Assembly (NCBI RefSeq): GCF_000813825.1
Contig: NZ_JWTA01000008.1
Coordinates: 62,001 to 126,000, forward strand
Source of the DNA: Chryseobacterium taiwanense
Lineage (GTDB): Bacteria; Bacteroidota; Bacteroidia; Flavobacteriales; Weeksellaceae
Reading direction: 5' to 3'
DNA length: 64,000 nucleotides
The translations under genes and the position numbers were made by a program. Position 1 is the first letter of the stretch. Every line of letters begins with the position of its first letter. The notes under the pieces are model-generated. The model was given only the letters and a program-made list of their open reading frames with translations, was not told where the DNA came from and ran no database searches. Positions 1 through 7,695 of this stretch are shown in pieces.

Positions 1-126
1 CATCTTGGTAAGATTGCTTTACTTCCAAACTTTCGATTACAAGGTTTTAATGGAGAAATTACCTCAATTTTAATGAGTTGAGGTATAAATTAAGACGACC
101 CTAAACACCTAAAATTAAATTATAAT

Positions 127-738
127 ATGAAAAATTCAATGGTAACTCTTTTGTCAGTCCTTGCTGTCATGGCCTGCAAAAAAAAGGAAACTATGATTGT
201 GAGTCAATCTACAGACAGTACAGTAGTAACTGTACCTGCCGATTCTGGAATGACGGTTACGGATTCTATTACCGTATCCACTACACGAGACGTTAAAAAA
301 ATACTCAGTGAGCAGGACAAGGAATTTGCAGAAAATGCAGCAAGGGGAGGTATTATGGAAGTAATGATGGGAAAATTGGCCTCTGACAATGCAGGAAATA
401 CTGCTGTAAAAGCATTAGGAAAAATGATGGTTACTGATCATACTAAAGCAAATGAAGGACTTGCAAAATGGGCTTCAGAAATAGGATATACATTACCCAC
501 CACTTTAGATTCGGAAAAACAAAAGAAATATGATGAGCTAAAAGTGAAAAAAGGGGCAGAATTTGATAAAATGTATACCGATTTCATGGTGAGCGATCAT
601 AAGGAAGACATAAAAGAATTTAAAAAAGAAGCTTCAGAAGGATCCGAATCTACCTTGAAGTCATTCGCAAGCAAGACGCTTCCTACTTTGGAACATCATT
701 TAATGGAATCTGAAAAAGCAAAAGATATAGTGAAATAA
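127..738 (+). CDS. DUF4142 family lipoprotein
   Basis: A 203-residue exported protein with a lipoprotein signal: hydrophobic residues 5-16 end in a VMAC lipobox with Cys17 as the likely lipidated residue. Residues about 55-200 are helical, rich in Lys and Glu, and read as a DUF4142 (ferritin-like helical bundle) domain, with segments such as 'DKEFAENAARGG' and 'KALGKMMVTDHTKANEGL' and the late 'TLPTLEHHL' that recur in that family. The biochemical role of DUF4142 proteins is not settled; several are linked to envelope stress. The gene stands alone with its own terminator about 40 bp downstream. The start follows from the lipobox spacing. Confidence 0.85.
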   Translation: MKNSMVTLLSVLAVMACKKKETMIVSQSTDSTVVTVPADSGMTVTDSITVSTTRDVKKILSEQDKEFAENAARGGIMEVMMGKLASDNAGNTAVKALGKMMVTDHTKANEGLAKWASEIGYTLPTTLDSEKQKKYDELKVKKGAEFDKMYTDFMVSDHKEDIKEFKKEASEGSESTLKSFASKTLPTLEHHLMESEKAKDIVK

Positions 739-775
739 GATCCTTATTAACCTATCATATTATATTGTAAGTCGT

Positions 776-826
776 ATTCGGGGAAAATAGATGTTGTAAA
801 ACGGATATTTTTCCCCGAATTTTTTC
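776..826 (+). terminator. Intrinsic terminator after the DUF4142 gene
   Basis: Perfect 12-bp arms (ATTCGGGGAAAA at 776-787 and its complement at 809-820) enclose a 21-nt loop and are followed by a T-run. Confidence 0.8.
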
Positions 827-989
827 TTTTTACTTATGTGAGGGGTATCGGCTGAGTACATTAAATTCCATAAGTAAAAAATACTTTTTTTTGTAAAGAA
901 TTAACTTACTTAAGAGCAGCAATATTTACATTTTGAATAGTTGTGAAGTCTATGGCAAAATCATGGAATAAACTATTTTAAGATAAAAG

Positions 990-1042
990 AATAGAGGGGT
1001 GTAGGTGTTTCCATAGAAGAGGTTCGAATCCCTCACTCTCCA
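990..1042 (+). pseudogene. 3' fragment of a tRNA gene (tRNA-Ser-like)
   Basis: The stretch 'GGTTCGAATCCCTCACTCTCC' type (about 1021-1041) is a T-loop plus the 3' acceptor strand of a class II tRNA, most like bacterial tRNA-Ser. The bases before it resemble a variable arm. The matching 5' acceptor strand (GGAGAG type), D-arm and anticodon arm are absent in the preceding 100 bp, so this is not a functional tRNA. Such 3' ends are typical footprints of integrases that recombine into tRNA genes, so it may be an old attachment site. The upstream limit of the fragment is uncertain. Confidence 0.6.
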
Positions 1043-1243
1043 AGGTATGAGAATAAAAAAAATCAAAATGCTGAAGATATTTTGTTCATTTACTAATTCC
1101 TAATTCCTGATCAATTAAATTGTTCTCCTCTTTATTTATTTTAAGCATTATTTTTTCGAAGATATTGTAAGTTTCTATTAGATTATCTTAATAGTATTAC
1201 AGTTTTTTAGCTCAGCAAGTTTTGCCAAGTCTTCAACAAATGT

Positions 1244-1270
1244 GTTCGAAAACTTTACTGCTTTGGTCAC
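1244..1270 (+). repeat. 27-nt direct repeat, copy 1
   Basis: This 27-nt sequence (GTTCGAAAACTTTACTG followed by CTTTGGTCAC) matches 17439-17465 at 23 of 27 positions in the same orientation. In both places an intrinsic terminator hairpin begins 6 to 14 nt downstream. Function unknown. Confidence 0.6.
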
Positions 1271-1275
1271 TTAAT

Positions 1276-1308
1276 GAGACAACAATTTATTAGTTGTCTC
1301 TTTTTTTT
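1276..1308 (+). terminator. Intrinsic terminator with no gene before it
   Basis: Arms GAGACAAC (1276-1283) and GTTGTCTC (1293-1300) are perfect complements and are followed by eight T. No open frame of note precedes it between 740 and 1270, so it either terminates an unrecognised short RNA or is left over from a lost gene. Confidence 0.75.
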
Positions 1309-1478
1309 ATTCATAAATATCTCTTTATCAGATTTTTAAAATTTGATATTTTGTGTTCGATGTTTTAAACGTAAAATACTTGGTCTGTTTGAAATAAATA
1401 GTCTGAAAGTGCAACAATAGGTATGTAATCTGCAACCATCAAGAATAATATTTATTACATTTACAAAAATGCAAAAAA

Positions 1479-1733
1479 TTGAAATTAATTTCTTTTGTTC
1501 TAACAATTTTTATTGAATTTTTACTGATCGTAGTGCTGCAATTATTAGATAGTTTCGATTTAATAGTATTCATATTTATATGTTGCGCTATATCCGGAGT
1601 TTTAATTACTTTAAAATATCAGGAAAAGTCAAAAATGAAAGAAATAGGATGGGGACTATTATTTGGTTCGTTAACTTCTATAATTCTGGTAATATCTTTT
1701 GTAATTTGGCTATCCTATAATTTCCCGCAATAA
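1479..1733 (+). CDS. Small membrane protein, unknown
   Basis: An 84-residue protein with three hydrophobic segments (about residues 3-24, 27-46 and 57-80) separated by a short basic loop 'KYQEKSKMKE'. I do not recognise a family. The frame opens at a TTG; the nearest ATG (1469) is out of frame, so the true start is uncertain. The next gene begins 13 nt downstream, also a membrane protein, so the two are probably cotranscribed. The four genes from here to 3066 are all small, exported or membrane-bound and tightly spaced. Confidence 0.5.
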   Translation: MKLISFVLTIFIEFLLIVVLQLLDSFDLIVFIFICCAISGVLITLKYQEKSKMKEIGWGLLFGSLTSIILVISFVIWLSYNFPQ

Positions 1734-1746
1734 TATTCTAAAAAAT

Positions 1747-2280
1747 ATGCTAGAAAGTCTATTATTCATACTGCTACTTTTAATCAGTGGACTATTCATA
1801 ATCATTGCTTTCATTGTAATGTGTATTGCTTTTATTAAAAAATCTTCTGCATTAAAAAAAACTGCTCTTAAAATTACTGTTATCCCTATTTTGTGTTGGG
1901 GATTAATTGCTGTTTGGTATTTTAGAACATTGCCATCAATTAATGAAAGTGAAATGGAAAATTTTGCAGGTACTTATACTTTAAATTCTTCCGGTAATGG
2001 CTCGTCTAAATCAAGTAGAAGTAAAATAAATGGATCTAAATTAACTTTATTTGATGATGGAACCTATTTATTTGACGGGCGCGAAAAAATAGGATTAAAA
2101 AAGCAGGGAACTTGGAAAACTGGAGGTACTGATGGGCTGTTTGAATTCTATGACGAAAATGGCAATCTGTCTCAATGGGCAAGTCCTTATGATAATGATA
2201 ACAATTATAGTTTATATTTTGAGGATCAAAATAAGCAAGATTCTGAAACTATACGATTTGTAAAAACTAAATCTGAATAA
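1747..2280 (+). CDS. Membrane-anchored lipocalin-like protein
   Basis: 177 residues. Two transmembrane segments (about 5-30 and 40-60) are followed by an extracytoplasmic domain from residue 75. That domain starts 'FAGTYTL' and continues through 'LTLFDDGTYLFDG' and 'QGTWKTGG', the short-strand pattern of the small lipocalin-like beta-barrels common in Bacteroidota ('G.Y.L...L.L..DGTY....G.W'). No specific function can be given. A second lipocalin-like protein is encoded at 2593-3066, and the genes between are closely spaced. Confidence 0.6.
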   Translation: MLESLLFILLLLISGLFIIIAFIVMCIAFIKKSSALKKTALKITVIPILCWGLIAVWYFRTLPSINESEMENFAGTYTLNSSGNGSSKSSRSKINGSKLTLFDDGTYLFDGREKIGLKKQGTWKTGGTDGLFEFYDENGNLSQWASPYDNDNNYSLYFEDQNKQDSETIRFVKTKSE

Positions 2281-2286
2281 TATATT

Positions 2287-2306
2287 CTAATTTAATATTA
2301 AATTAG
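2287..2306. repeat. Perfect 20-bp AT palindrome
   Basis: CTAATTTAATATTAAATTAG reads the same on both strands and lies just after the stop codon of the preceding gene. It has no T-run, so it is not a typical terminator. At this AT content it may be chance. Confidence 0.4.
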
Positions 2307-2325
2307 AGATCCCTTTAATAACTCC

Positions 2326-2574
2326 ATGAAGCAACTAAAACTAATAACCCGAATTCTACTCATAATACTCGTTATATTATCTTCACTATCATTCTTAGCC
2401 ATGATTAGCGTGTGCATTGCGATGATGGTTCCCTATTGGGGGAGAACAATGGGTAATGAGGCTTCCGGTTTTTTTAATGTAGCGCTCATGTTTACATTCT
2501 TCATTGGAATAATCACCTTTATACTATGGAGCATTTTCCTCAAGCAAAGAAAACAAAAAAACGATACGAAATAA
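2326..2574 (+). CDS. Small two-helix membrane protein, unknown
   Basis: 82 residues with two hydrophobic segments (about 7-33 and 51-73), a short polar loop 'YWGRTMGNEASG' between them and a basic tail 'KQRKQKND'. The pattern is that of a small integral inner-membrane protein with both ends in the cytoplasm. No family recognised. It ends 18 nt before the next gene and sits between two genes for lipocalin-like exported proteins. Confidence 0.5.
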   Translation: MKQLKLITRILLIILVILSSLSFLAMISVCIAMMVPYWGRTMGNEASGFFNVALMFTFFIGIITFILWSIFLKQRKQKNDTK

Positions 2575-2592
2575 CCCAATAAATACCTTAAA

Positions 2593-3066
2593 ATGAAGAT
2601 TGTTACTTGTTTGATATTTTTGATAATCAGTATTTTATTTTTTCCTGAAAAGAGACTTAATAAAGACATTTCCGGAACTTGGAAGCTGAATCTCTATACG
2701 ATGGATTCTGATACCATTTATTATGAAAATGTTGAAAAATATACCCTTAATTATTTTGAGAAAACAGTAGGTAATCTTAAAGATTCCGAGGAAAAGAAAA
2801 AAATAGGTGAAAAATTGTATAATCAGTTTAAAACCGCTGAACTTCATATTAATAAAAGCACCATTACAACCTATAAGCTTGATGGAGATCAAACAGAAGT
2901 TAACTTAAAATATAAACTTGTAGAAGGGAACATAATTCTTGATGAAAAAGCTAATCAGAAATACAAATACGCTGTTAATTATAATCAAGAAGCAGATATT
3001 CTGACCATAAAACAAGGGGACTCTAAAATGAATGTGGTGAGTAGGTATTCAAGAATAGAAAAGTAG
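2593..3066 (+). CDS. Exported lipocalin-like protein
   Basis: 157 residues. The N-terminal 17 residues are a short signal or anchor segment without a clear lipobox. The mature part begins 'DISGTWKLNLY', the usual first strand of small Bacteroidota lipocalin-like domains, and alternates short strands with charged loops ('TYKLDGDQTEVNLKYKLVEG', 'NYNQEADILTIKQGDSK'). Function unknown. It is the last gene of the 1479-3066 group; an 85-bp gap follows. Confidence 0.55.
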   Translation: MKIVTCLIFLIISILFFPEKRLNKDISGTWKLNLYTMDSDTIYYENVEKYTLNYFEKTVGNLKDSEEKKKIGEKLYNQFKTAELHINKSTITTYKLDGDQTEVNLKYKLVEGNIILDEKANQKYKYAVNYNQEADILTIKQGDSKMNVVSRYSRIEK

Positions 3067-3151
3067 AAACAGTATTACCATTGTACAATATTTTATAGAC
3101 TGGTTTTATAGAAAACATATACATTACTTGTAACCAAATTGACCTAAAAAA

Positions 3152-3850
3152 ATGACTGTATTTTCGTATCATCTTGTGAAATTACCAATAATTGATGCTC
3201 TCAGAATTATGTTTTTTCCTATTAAATCAAAACAAATAGAAGGATTGATTTATGCCGAAACAATGTCTGCGATGATCCTAGGTTCACCTATTTTCTCTAA
3301 GTCCAGATTTTTTAACAGAGAAATTGTATTTTTTGCTCAATGGGAAAATGAAAACAACCTAAATGTTTTTTTACAATCAACCTCAAAAGGCCAACAAATA
3401 GCAAAAGGATGGCATGTAAGGTTAGAATTCTTAAGACAATGGGGAAGAATCTCAGGGTTTCAAATTCCGAAAAACGAAGTAGAAATAGAAAACGAAAATA
3501 CTCCTGTAGTAGCGGTTACTATTGCTCGAATGAAGTATATGGAAATACCAAGATTTCTTCGTTGGGGAAGGCCGGTTGAAAAGCAAGTTCGAGATGATAA
3601 TCGGACAACTCTGTCTTTGGCTTCCATTCGATATCCTAACATTATTTCTACTTTTTCCATTTGGAAAACACAAAAAGCAATGACAGATATGGTACATGGA
3701 CATAGTAAAATGCCACAGCCCAAAAGACATATCAATGCGATGAAAGAGCGAGATAGAAAAGATTTTCATTTTGAATTTACAACATTGCGGTTTAGACCAT
3801 TAGCGGAATATGGTGAATGGAAAAATAAGTCAAATTATATCCTGAGATAA
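3152..3850 (+). CDS. Spheroidene monooxygenase (CrtA)-like protein
   Basis: 232 residues, cytoplasmic, no signal peptide. The layout matches the CrtA-like family found in flavobacteria: an N-terminal 'FSYH' region, a central 'PVVAVTIARMKY' strand with a following 'FLRWGRPV' helix, then 'STFSIWKTQKAMTDMVHG' and a C-terminal 'FHFEFTTLRFRPLAEYGEW'. The helix-His-rich stretch near residues 183-200 corresponds to the 'FAYR..H..AI' segment of the family. True CrtA proteins oxidise carotenoids with a heme cofactor. No carotenoid genes are nearby, so substrate and activity are open. Call made from remembered family patterns only. Confidence 0.5.
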   Translation: MTVFSYHLVKLPIIDALRIMFFPIKSKQIEGLIYAETMSAMILGSPIFSKSRFFNREIVFFAQWENENNLNVFLQSTSKGQQIAKGWHVRLEFLRQWGRISGFQIPKNEVEIENENTPVVAVTIARMKYMEIPRFLRWGRPVEKQVRDDNRTTLSLASIRYPNIISTFSIWKTQKAMTDMVHGHSKMPQPKRHINAMKERDRKDFHFEFTTLRFRPLAEYGEWKNKSNYILR

Positions 3851-3987
3851 AATTGAACCGTTATAAAATTTTGATAATCAGATTGCAAAAAATATTTTAA
3901 ATTAGTTAAAGACTTATATCATTCGGATTGAGGCAATGTGCAAATTCAAAAGTTATCTGCCATTTAGGGCGATATATCAAACGAAAA

Positions 3988-4782
3988 ATGATTGGACTTA
4001 AAAATATATTGACACTTTTACTTTTAAGCTTGACATTAGTTTCTTGTGAACAGGCAGAAACTAAAAAACGAGTTGATGAAGTAATAACGCACAAGCAAAT
4101 TGAGAATAAGCATACAAAAGTAATTTCTGATTCAACAAATATCCTGACGGACAAAGTTGAAAATTTAGAACTTGAATATACTGTTTGGGGTTGCGCTTGT
4201 CCTCAATGGATTCAATCTAAAGACAATGAAAATAGCGACAAAACAAAAAATTATTTAAAACTACATTTTTACATTGAACCCGCCGACAGTACTATAGAAT
4301 TACCAATATATTTTGATGCATTTAGACACAGAATTAAAGTTACAGGACAATTTTATGAAAGAGAAGATTATCCTAAAGGAACTCTTGAAACGGAAGAACC
4401 AATGCCGAAAGCAAAGGTTTTTAGATATAAAAAGCTTGAAGTTATTGACAATCCAAATTTTAAAATAGACAGTAAAGTTGAACAATTAACTTTAATCTAT
4501 AATGCAATTTCTTGTACTTGTGCTCAATGGAGTGAAGATCGAAAAAGGGAGGATAATAACAAAAAGCGGTATTATTGGTTAGAACCGGCAAATGAAAAAT
4601 TAATTGATGCAGACAGACTTTTTAATGGAAAAAATTTGCCAATTATTATCAAAGTGACGGGACGGGTTGTGACTGAAAATGGATTTCCAAAAAGAGAATT
4701 GTCAAAAGTTGGACAAGACGAAGCGGGAAAAGTTTTTAGATACACAAAAATAGAAGTTATACAAAATGGACAAAAAAAATGA
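3988..4782 (+). CDS. Lipoprotein with duplicated CxC-QW domain
   Basis: 264 residues from the ATG at 3988, chosen because it gives a proper lipoprotein signal (LLLLSLTLVSC, Cys19-20 region); a TTG 60 nt upstream would only add an unlikely polar extension. After a charged linker the protein holds two copies of one domain. Copy 1 has Cys69-Ala-Cys71-Pro-Gln-Trp74 and ends 'AKVFRYKKLEVI'; copy 2 has Cys176-Thr-Cys178-Ala-Gln-Trp181 and ends 'GKVFRYTKIEVI'. Both contain a 'KVTG' strand. The spacing of the CxC pairs is 107 residues. The paired cysteines could bind metal or form disulfides in the periplasm. Family not recognised. Confidence 0.7.
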   Translation: MIGLKNILTLLLLSLTLVSCEQAETKKRVDEVITHKQIENKHTKVISDSTNILTDKVENLELEYTVWGCACPQWIQSKDNENSDKTKNYLKLHFYIEPADSTIELPIYFDAFRHRIKVTGQFYEREDYPKGTLETEEPMPKAKVFRYKKLEVIDNPNFKIDSKVEQLTLIYNAISCTCAQWSEDRKREDNNKKRYYWLEPANEKLIDADRLFNGKNLPIIIKVTGRVVTENGFPKRELSKVGQDEAGKVFRYTKIEVIQNGQKK

Positions 4783-4908
4783 AAAGTAATAGCAGTTTAG
4801 CAAAATAGAGGATTCAGAACTAAATTGAGTGTCGTTTTAGCTGCTTGTAAATCAGTTTTTAATAATTTTTAGATCGTTTGATGCCATCCTAAAAACAAAA
4901 CGAAAAAA

Positions 4909-5565
4909 ATGAAAAATATTTTAATGATAATTTTTACATTACTATTGTTAACTAGCTGCAATAAATTGCAAAAAGAAACTGTAGGAGAGAGTGAAAGAAC
5001 TGAATTTGTTCCAGAGCCAGACCAAGCAGAAAGATTAAAATATGAAGCGATTGAAAAACTAAAAAAATCAAATTGCGTTTTTAGCGAATCTGATACATCA
5101 ATTTCAGGAATAATTTTGAGAAATTCGGAAAGTGCTACAAAAATTGTTGGTTCAGAAAATAGTATTGACAAATTTGACCAATATAGATTTTATTCAAAAC
5201 TTGGAAACGAAACTTTAACATTAACACAATATCCCGGAGATAGTAAAAACCAGATTTCAATTATTGAAGTTGAGAAATCAGATAAAACAAATGATGGATT
5301 TAAAAAGTTAAACTTTGATTCATTTAAAACAGAGAAAGGAATAAAATTAGGTTTGACGAAAAAGCAAATTGTTGAAAAACTTGGGAATTGTTATGCCCCA
5401 ATTGACAGTACCAAAGATTATATAGAACTTTATTATGTAATTGAACAACCGAAAGACAGTAAATCTAAAATTTTAGAAAATAATAATATGCCCAAATACT
5501 TTGCAAGTTATAAATTGAGGAATGACAAATTAGAAAAATTTGAGTTTGGATTTGAATATCCTTGA
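4909..5565 (+). CDS. Lipoprotein, unknown
   Basis: 218 residues with a lipoprotein signal ending in LLTSC (Cys about 17). The mature part is mostly charged, with a central beta-rich section ('GISSIVE..'-like strands around residues 110-125) and a segment 'GIKLGLTKKQIVEKLG' that resembles the SmpA/OmlA-type 'G.t...v...lG' turn seen in small envelope proteins. I cannot assign a function. It follows another lipoprotein gene in the same direction, 126 bp upstream. Confidence 0.6.
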   Translation: MKNILMIIFTLLLLTSCNKLQKETVGESERTEFVPEPDQAERLKYEAIEKLKKSNCVFSESDTSISGIILRNSESATKIVGSENSIDKFDQYRFYSKLGNETLTLTQYPGDSKNQISIIEVEKSDKTNDGFKKLNFDSFKTEKGIKLGLTKKQIVEKLGNCYAPIDSTKDYIELYYVIEQPKDSKSKILENNNMPKYFASYKLRNDKLEKFEFGFEYP

Positions 5566-5655
5566 TAAACGGCCTCTAATCCGTTATCAGAAAAAAACAA
5601 GACGGATTGTTGGAATAAATTGGAATTGACAGGCAATTAAGAAAGATATTATTAA

Positions 5656-5757
5656 AGGCATTCTAAAGACGAAAGATCGGAACAAGCGCTTGAATTTATT
5701 ACGGTAAAAACATTTAAAACAGGATTGGCAAAGCTGAAGTATGAACGAAGAAAATAA
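5656..5757 (+). pseudogene. Orphan 33-codon open frame, possible gene remnant
   Basis: An open frame with no start codon ends at TAA 5755-5757. Its composition (rich in Lys, Glu and Arg, ending 'LAKLKYERRK') is protein-like rather than typical of AT-rich non-coding DNA. It may be the last fragment of a deleted gene. The 269-bp gap it lies in shows nothing else. Confidence 0.25.
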
Positions 5758-5840
5758 TTAGTTTTCTAAGGGGAAAATTCCATAGAAGTGTAAACATTTT
5801 TAAGAATTTAATATATATTTAAGTATCTAAAATTTTGTAT

Positions 5841-7418
5841 ATGCTAAAAGACTTTGAATTTTATCTTTTCTTGGTTTTCTTAATCACGATGCTCATCATG
5901 CTGGCCAATAAGATTAAAGTTGCATATCCGGTTTTACTGGTGTTAGCAGGACTTGTCATAAGTTTTATTCCCGGAGTACCCTCCATTAAGATAGAACCCG
6001 AATTATTATTTATCATTTTTTTGCCTCCATTACTGTATGAAGCAGCATGGTCAACCTCATGGAAAGAGCTATGGCGATGGCGCAGGATTATCTTCAGCTT
6101 TGCTTTCGTAGTCGTTTTCTTTACTGCACTCTCAGTTGCTGTTTTTGCTAATTATTTTATTCCGGGATTTTCTCTGGCTCTTGGTTTTTTGCTGGGTGGT
6201 ATTGTTTCGCCACCAGATGCAGTGAGCGCCGGAGCAATTTTAAAGTTTGTAAAAGTTCCGAAAAGACTGGCTTCCATCCTGGAAGGCGAAAGTTTACTGA
6301 ATGACGCTTCTTCTTTGATCATTTTCAGGTTTGCGATGATTGCTGCTGCAACAGGACAGTTTGTCTGGCATGAAGCAGCTGGAAGTTTTGTATGGATGTG
6401 CCTTGGCGGTTTAGGAATAGGACTTGGGATTGCGTATGTTTTTTTGAAAATGCATAAAATATTGCCTACTGATCCAAATATAGATATATTACTGACTTTT
6501 ATTGCGCCATTCTCCATGTATCTTGCGGCTGAACAGCTCCATGCCTCCGGAGTTTTGGCAGTAGTCACTGGTGGACTGTTTCTTTCTTACCGCAGTCATG
6601 ATTTTTTAAGCAGTGCATCACGAATACGTACGGTAACGGTTTGGGAAAGTTTTTGTTTCCTGTTGAATGGGATTGTTTTCATGCTGATCGGTCTAGATCT
6701 GCCGGAAATTGTTTCAGGCTTGGGCGACACAGATATTTATACTGCTATCGGTTATGGAATTGCAGTCACCATAGTGCTGATTATTGTTCGAATTTTAGCG
6801 GGATACGGAGCGCTGATTACAACCTTAGTAATGAGAAATTTTATTACTGTTGCCGATCCGCAGTCACCTGGGTGGCAAACGCCATTAATTATTGGCTGGA
6901 CCGGAATGAGAGGGGTGGTTTCTTTAGCAGCGGCTCTTTCTATTCCCTTGACTTTAGATGATGGCTCTCCGTTTCCCCAAAGAAACATGATTCTTTTTAT
7001 TACATTTATTGTCATTCTGCTTACGCTGCTTTTACAAGGGCTTACTCTTCCATTTTTATTAAGGAAATTCCCTCCGGTAGACCGGGATTTTATAAGAAGT
7101 GTTAAAGAGATTGATTATGACATACGGAACAGTCTGGCAAAAGTAGCCATTGATAAGATACAGAGTGAGTATGCTAACAAAATTGAAAGCTTTCCGGCGT
7201 TGAAAGATCAATTGCAGAAATATGAAAATCAATTAAGCAGTTCTGAAATTATTCTTAATTATGAAGAATACAGACGTATTTATATCGACATTCTCGACAC
7301 TCAAAGGAGTTGGCTTATTAGCAAAAATCGGGAAGAACTCTTACTGGATGAAAATATTATCAGGAAGCATCTGAGACTATTGGATTTGCAGGAGGAAAGA
7401 CTAAATATGAAAGGTTGA
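5841..7418 (+). CDS. CPA1 family Na+/H+ antiporter
   Basis: 525 residues from the ATG at 5841 (a TTG six bases earlier is also in frame). Inner-membrane cation/proton antiporter that exchanges Na+ or K+ for H+ to control internal pH and ion levels. About 12 transmembrane segments fill residues 5-410. Family landmarks are 'PPLLYEAAW', 'GGIVSPPDAVSA' (the ion-binding Asp), 'LEGESLLNDASSL' and 'GWTGMRGVVSLAAALS'. Residues 415-525 form a charged cytoplasmic helical tail. Closest type: bacterial NhaP/YjcE-like Na_H_Exchanger proteins. It is a single gene with a terminator behind it. Confidence 0.92.
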   Translation: MLKDFEFYLFLVFLITMLIMLANKIKVAYPVLLVLAGLVISFIPGVPSIKIEPELLFIIFLPPLLYEAAWSTSWKELWRWRRIIFSFAFVVVFFTALSVAVFANYFIPGFSLALGFLLGGIVSPPDAVSAGAILKFVKVPKRLASILEGESLLNDASSLIIFRFAMIAAATGQFVWHEAAGSFVWMCLGGLGIGLGIAYVFLKMHKILPTDPNIDILLTFIAPFSMYLAAEQLHASGVLAVVTGGLFLSYRSHDFLSSASRIRTVTVWESFCFLLNGIVFMLIGLDLPEIVSGLGDTDIYTAIGYGIAVTIVLIIVRILAGYGALITTLVMRNFITVADPQSPGWQTPLIIGWTGMRGVVSLAAALSIPLTLDDGSPFPQRNMILFITFIVILLTLLLQGLTLPFLLRKFPPVDRDFIRSVKEIDYDIRNSLAKVAIDKIQSEYANKIESFPALKDQLQKYENQLSSSEIILNYEEYRRIYIDILDTQRSWLISKNREELLLDENIIRKHLRLLDLQEERLNMKG

Positions 7419-7450
7419 TACTGCTGAAATATTATTTTAAGTATTGAATA

Positions 7451-7491
7451 AAAAGTCCGTCTCACAACTCGTGATGACGGGCTCTTTTTTT
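7451..7491. terminator. Terminator between convergent genes
   Basis: Arms GTCCGTC (7455-7461) and GACGGGC (7476-7482) pair with one G-T, with an A-run before and a T-run after, so it can work on both strands. It lies just after the antiporter gene; the acyltransferase-like gene ends 200 bp beyond. Confidence 0.7.
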
Positions 7492-7695
7492 ATGATTTTT
7501 GTGGAATTTAATTTAGGTGTTCGAAATACAGTTTCTTGAAATTTAAGTCTTTGGTCAAAATCGAACATAATACAGAACTTTTTCCATAGGTTTAATAAAT
7601 TTTTTTAAAGAAGAGGAACGAATAGATATAACTAAGGAAGGACAATTGTAATTGTCGAATTTATTACAATTTTGACTAATACAAAATATAATTCT

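Noticed and set aside
1..81. Possible C-terminal end of an upstream gene at the window edge
   Set aside because: Two plus-strand frames stay open here and neither shows a recognisable motif; too short to choose between them.
1200..1270. Possible tRNA ('TAGCTCAG' followed by 'TTCGAAA')
   Set aside because: The acceptor and anticodon stems do not pair; the sequence matches the 27-nt repeat instead.
6152..6568. Minus-strand 138-codon frame inside the antiporter gene
   Set aside because: Antisense shadow of a strongly conserved gene; Pro- and Ser-rich without domain signs.
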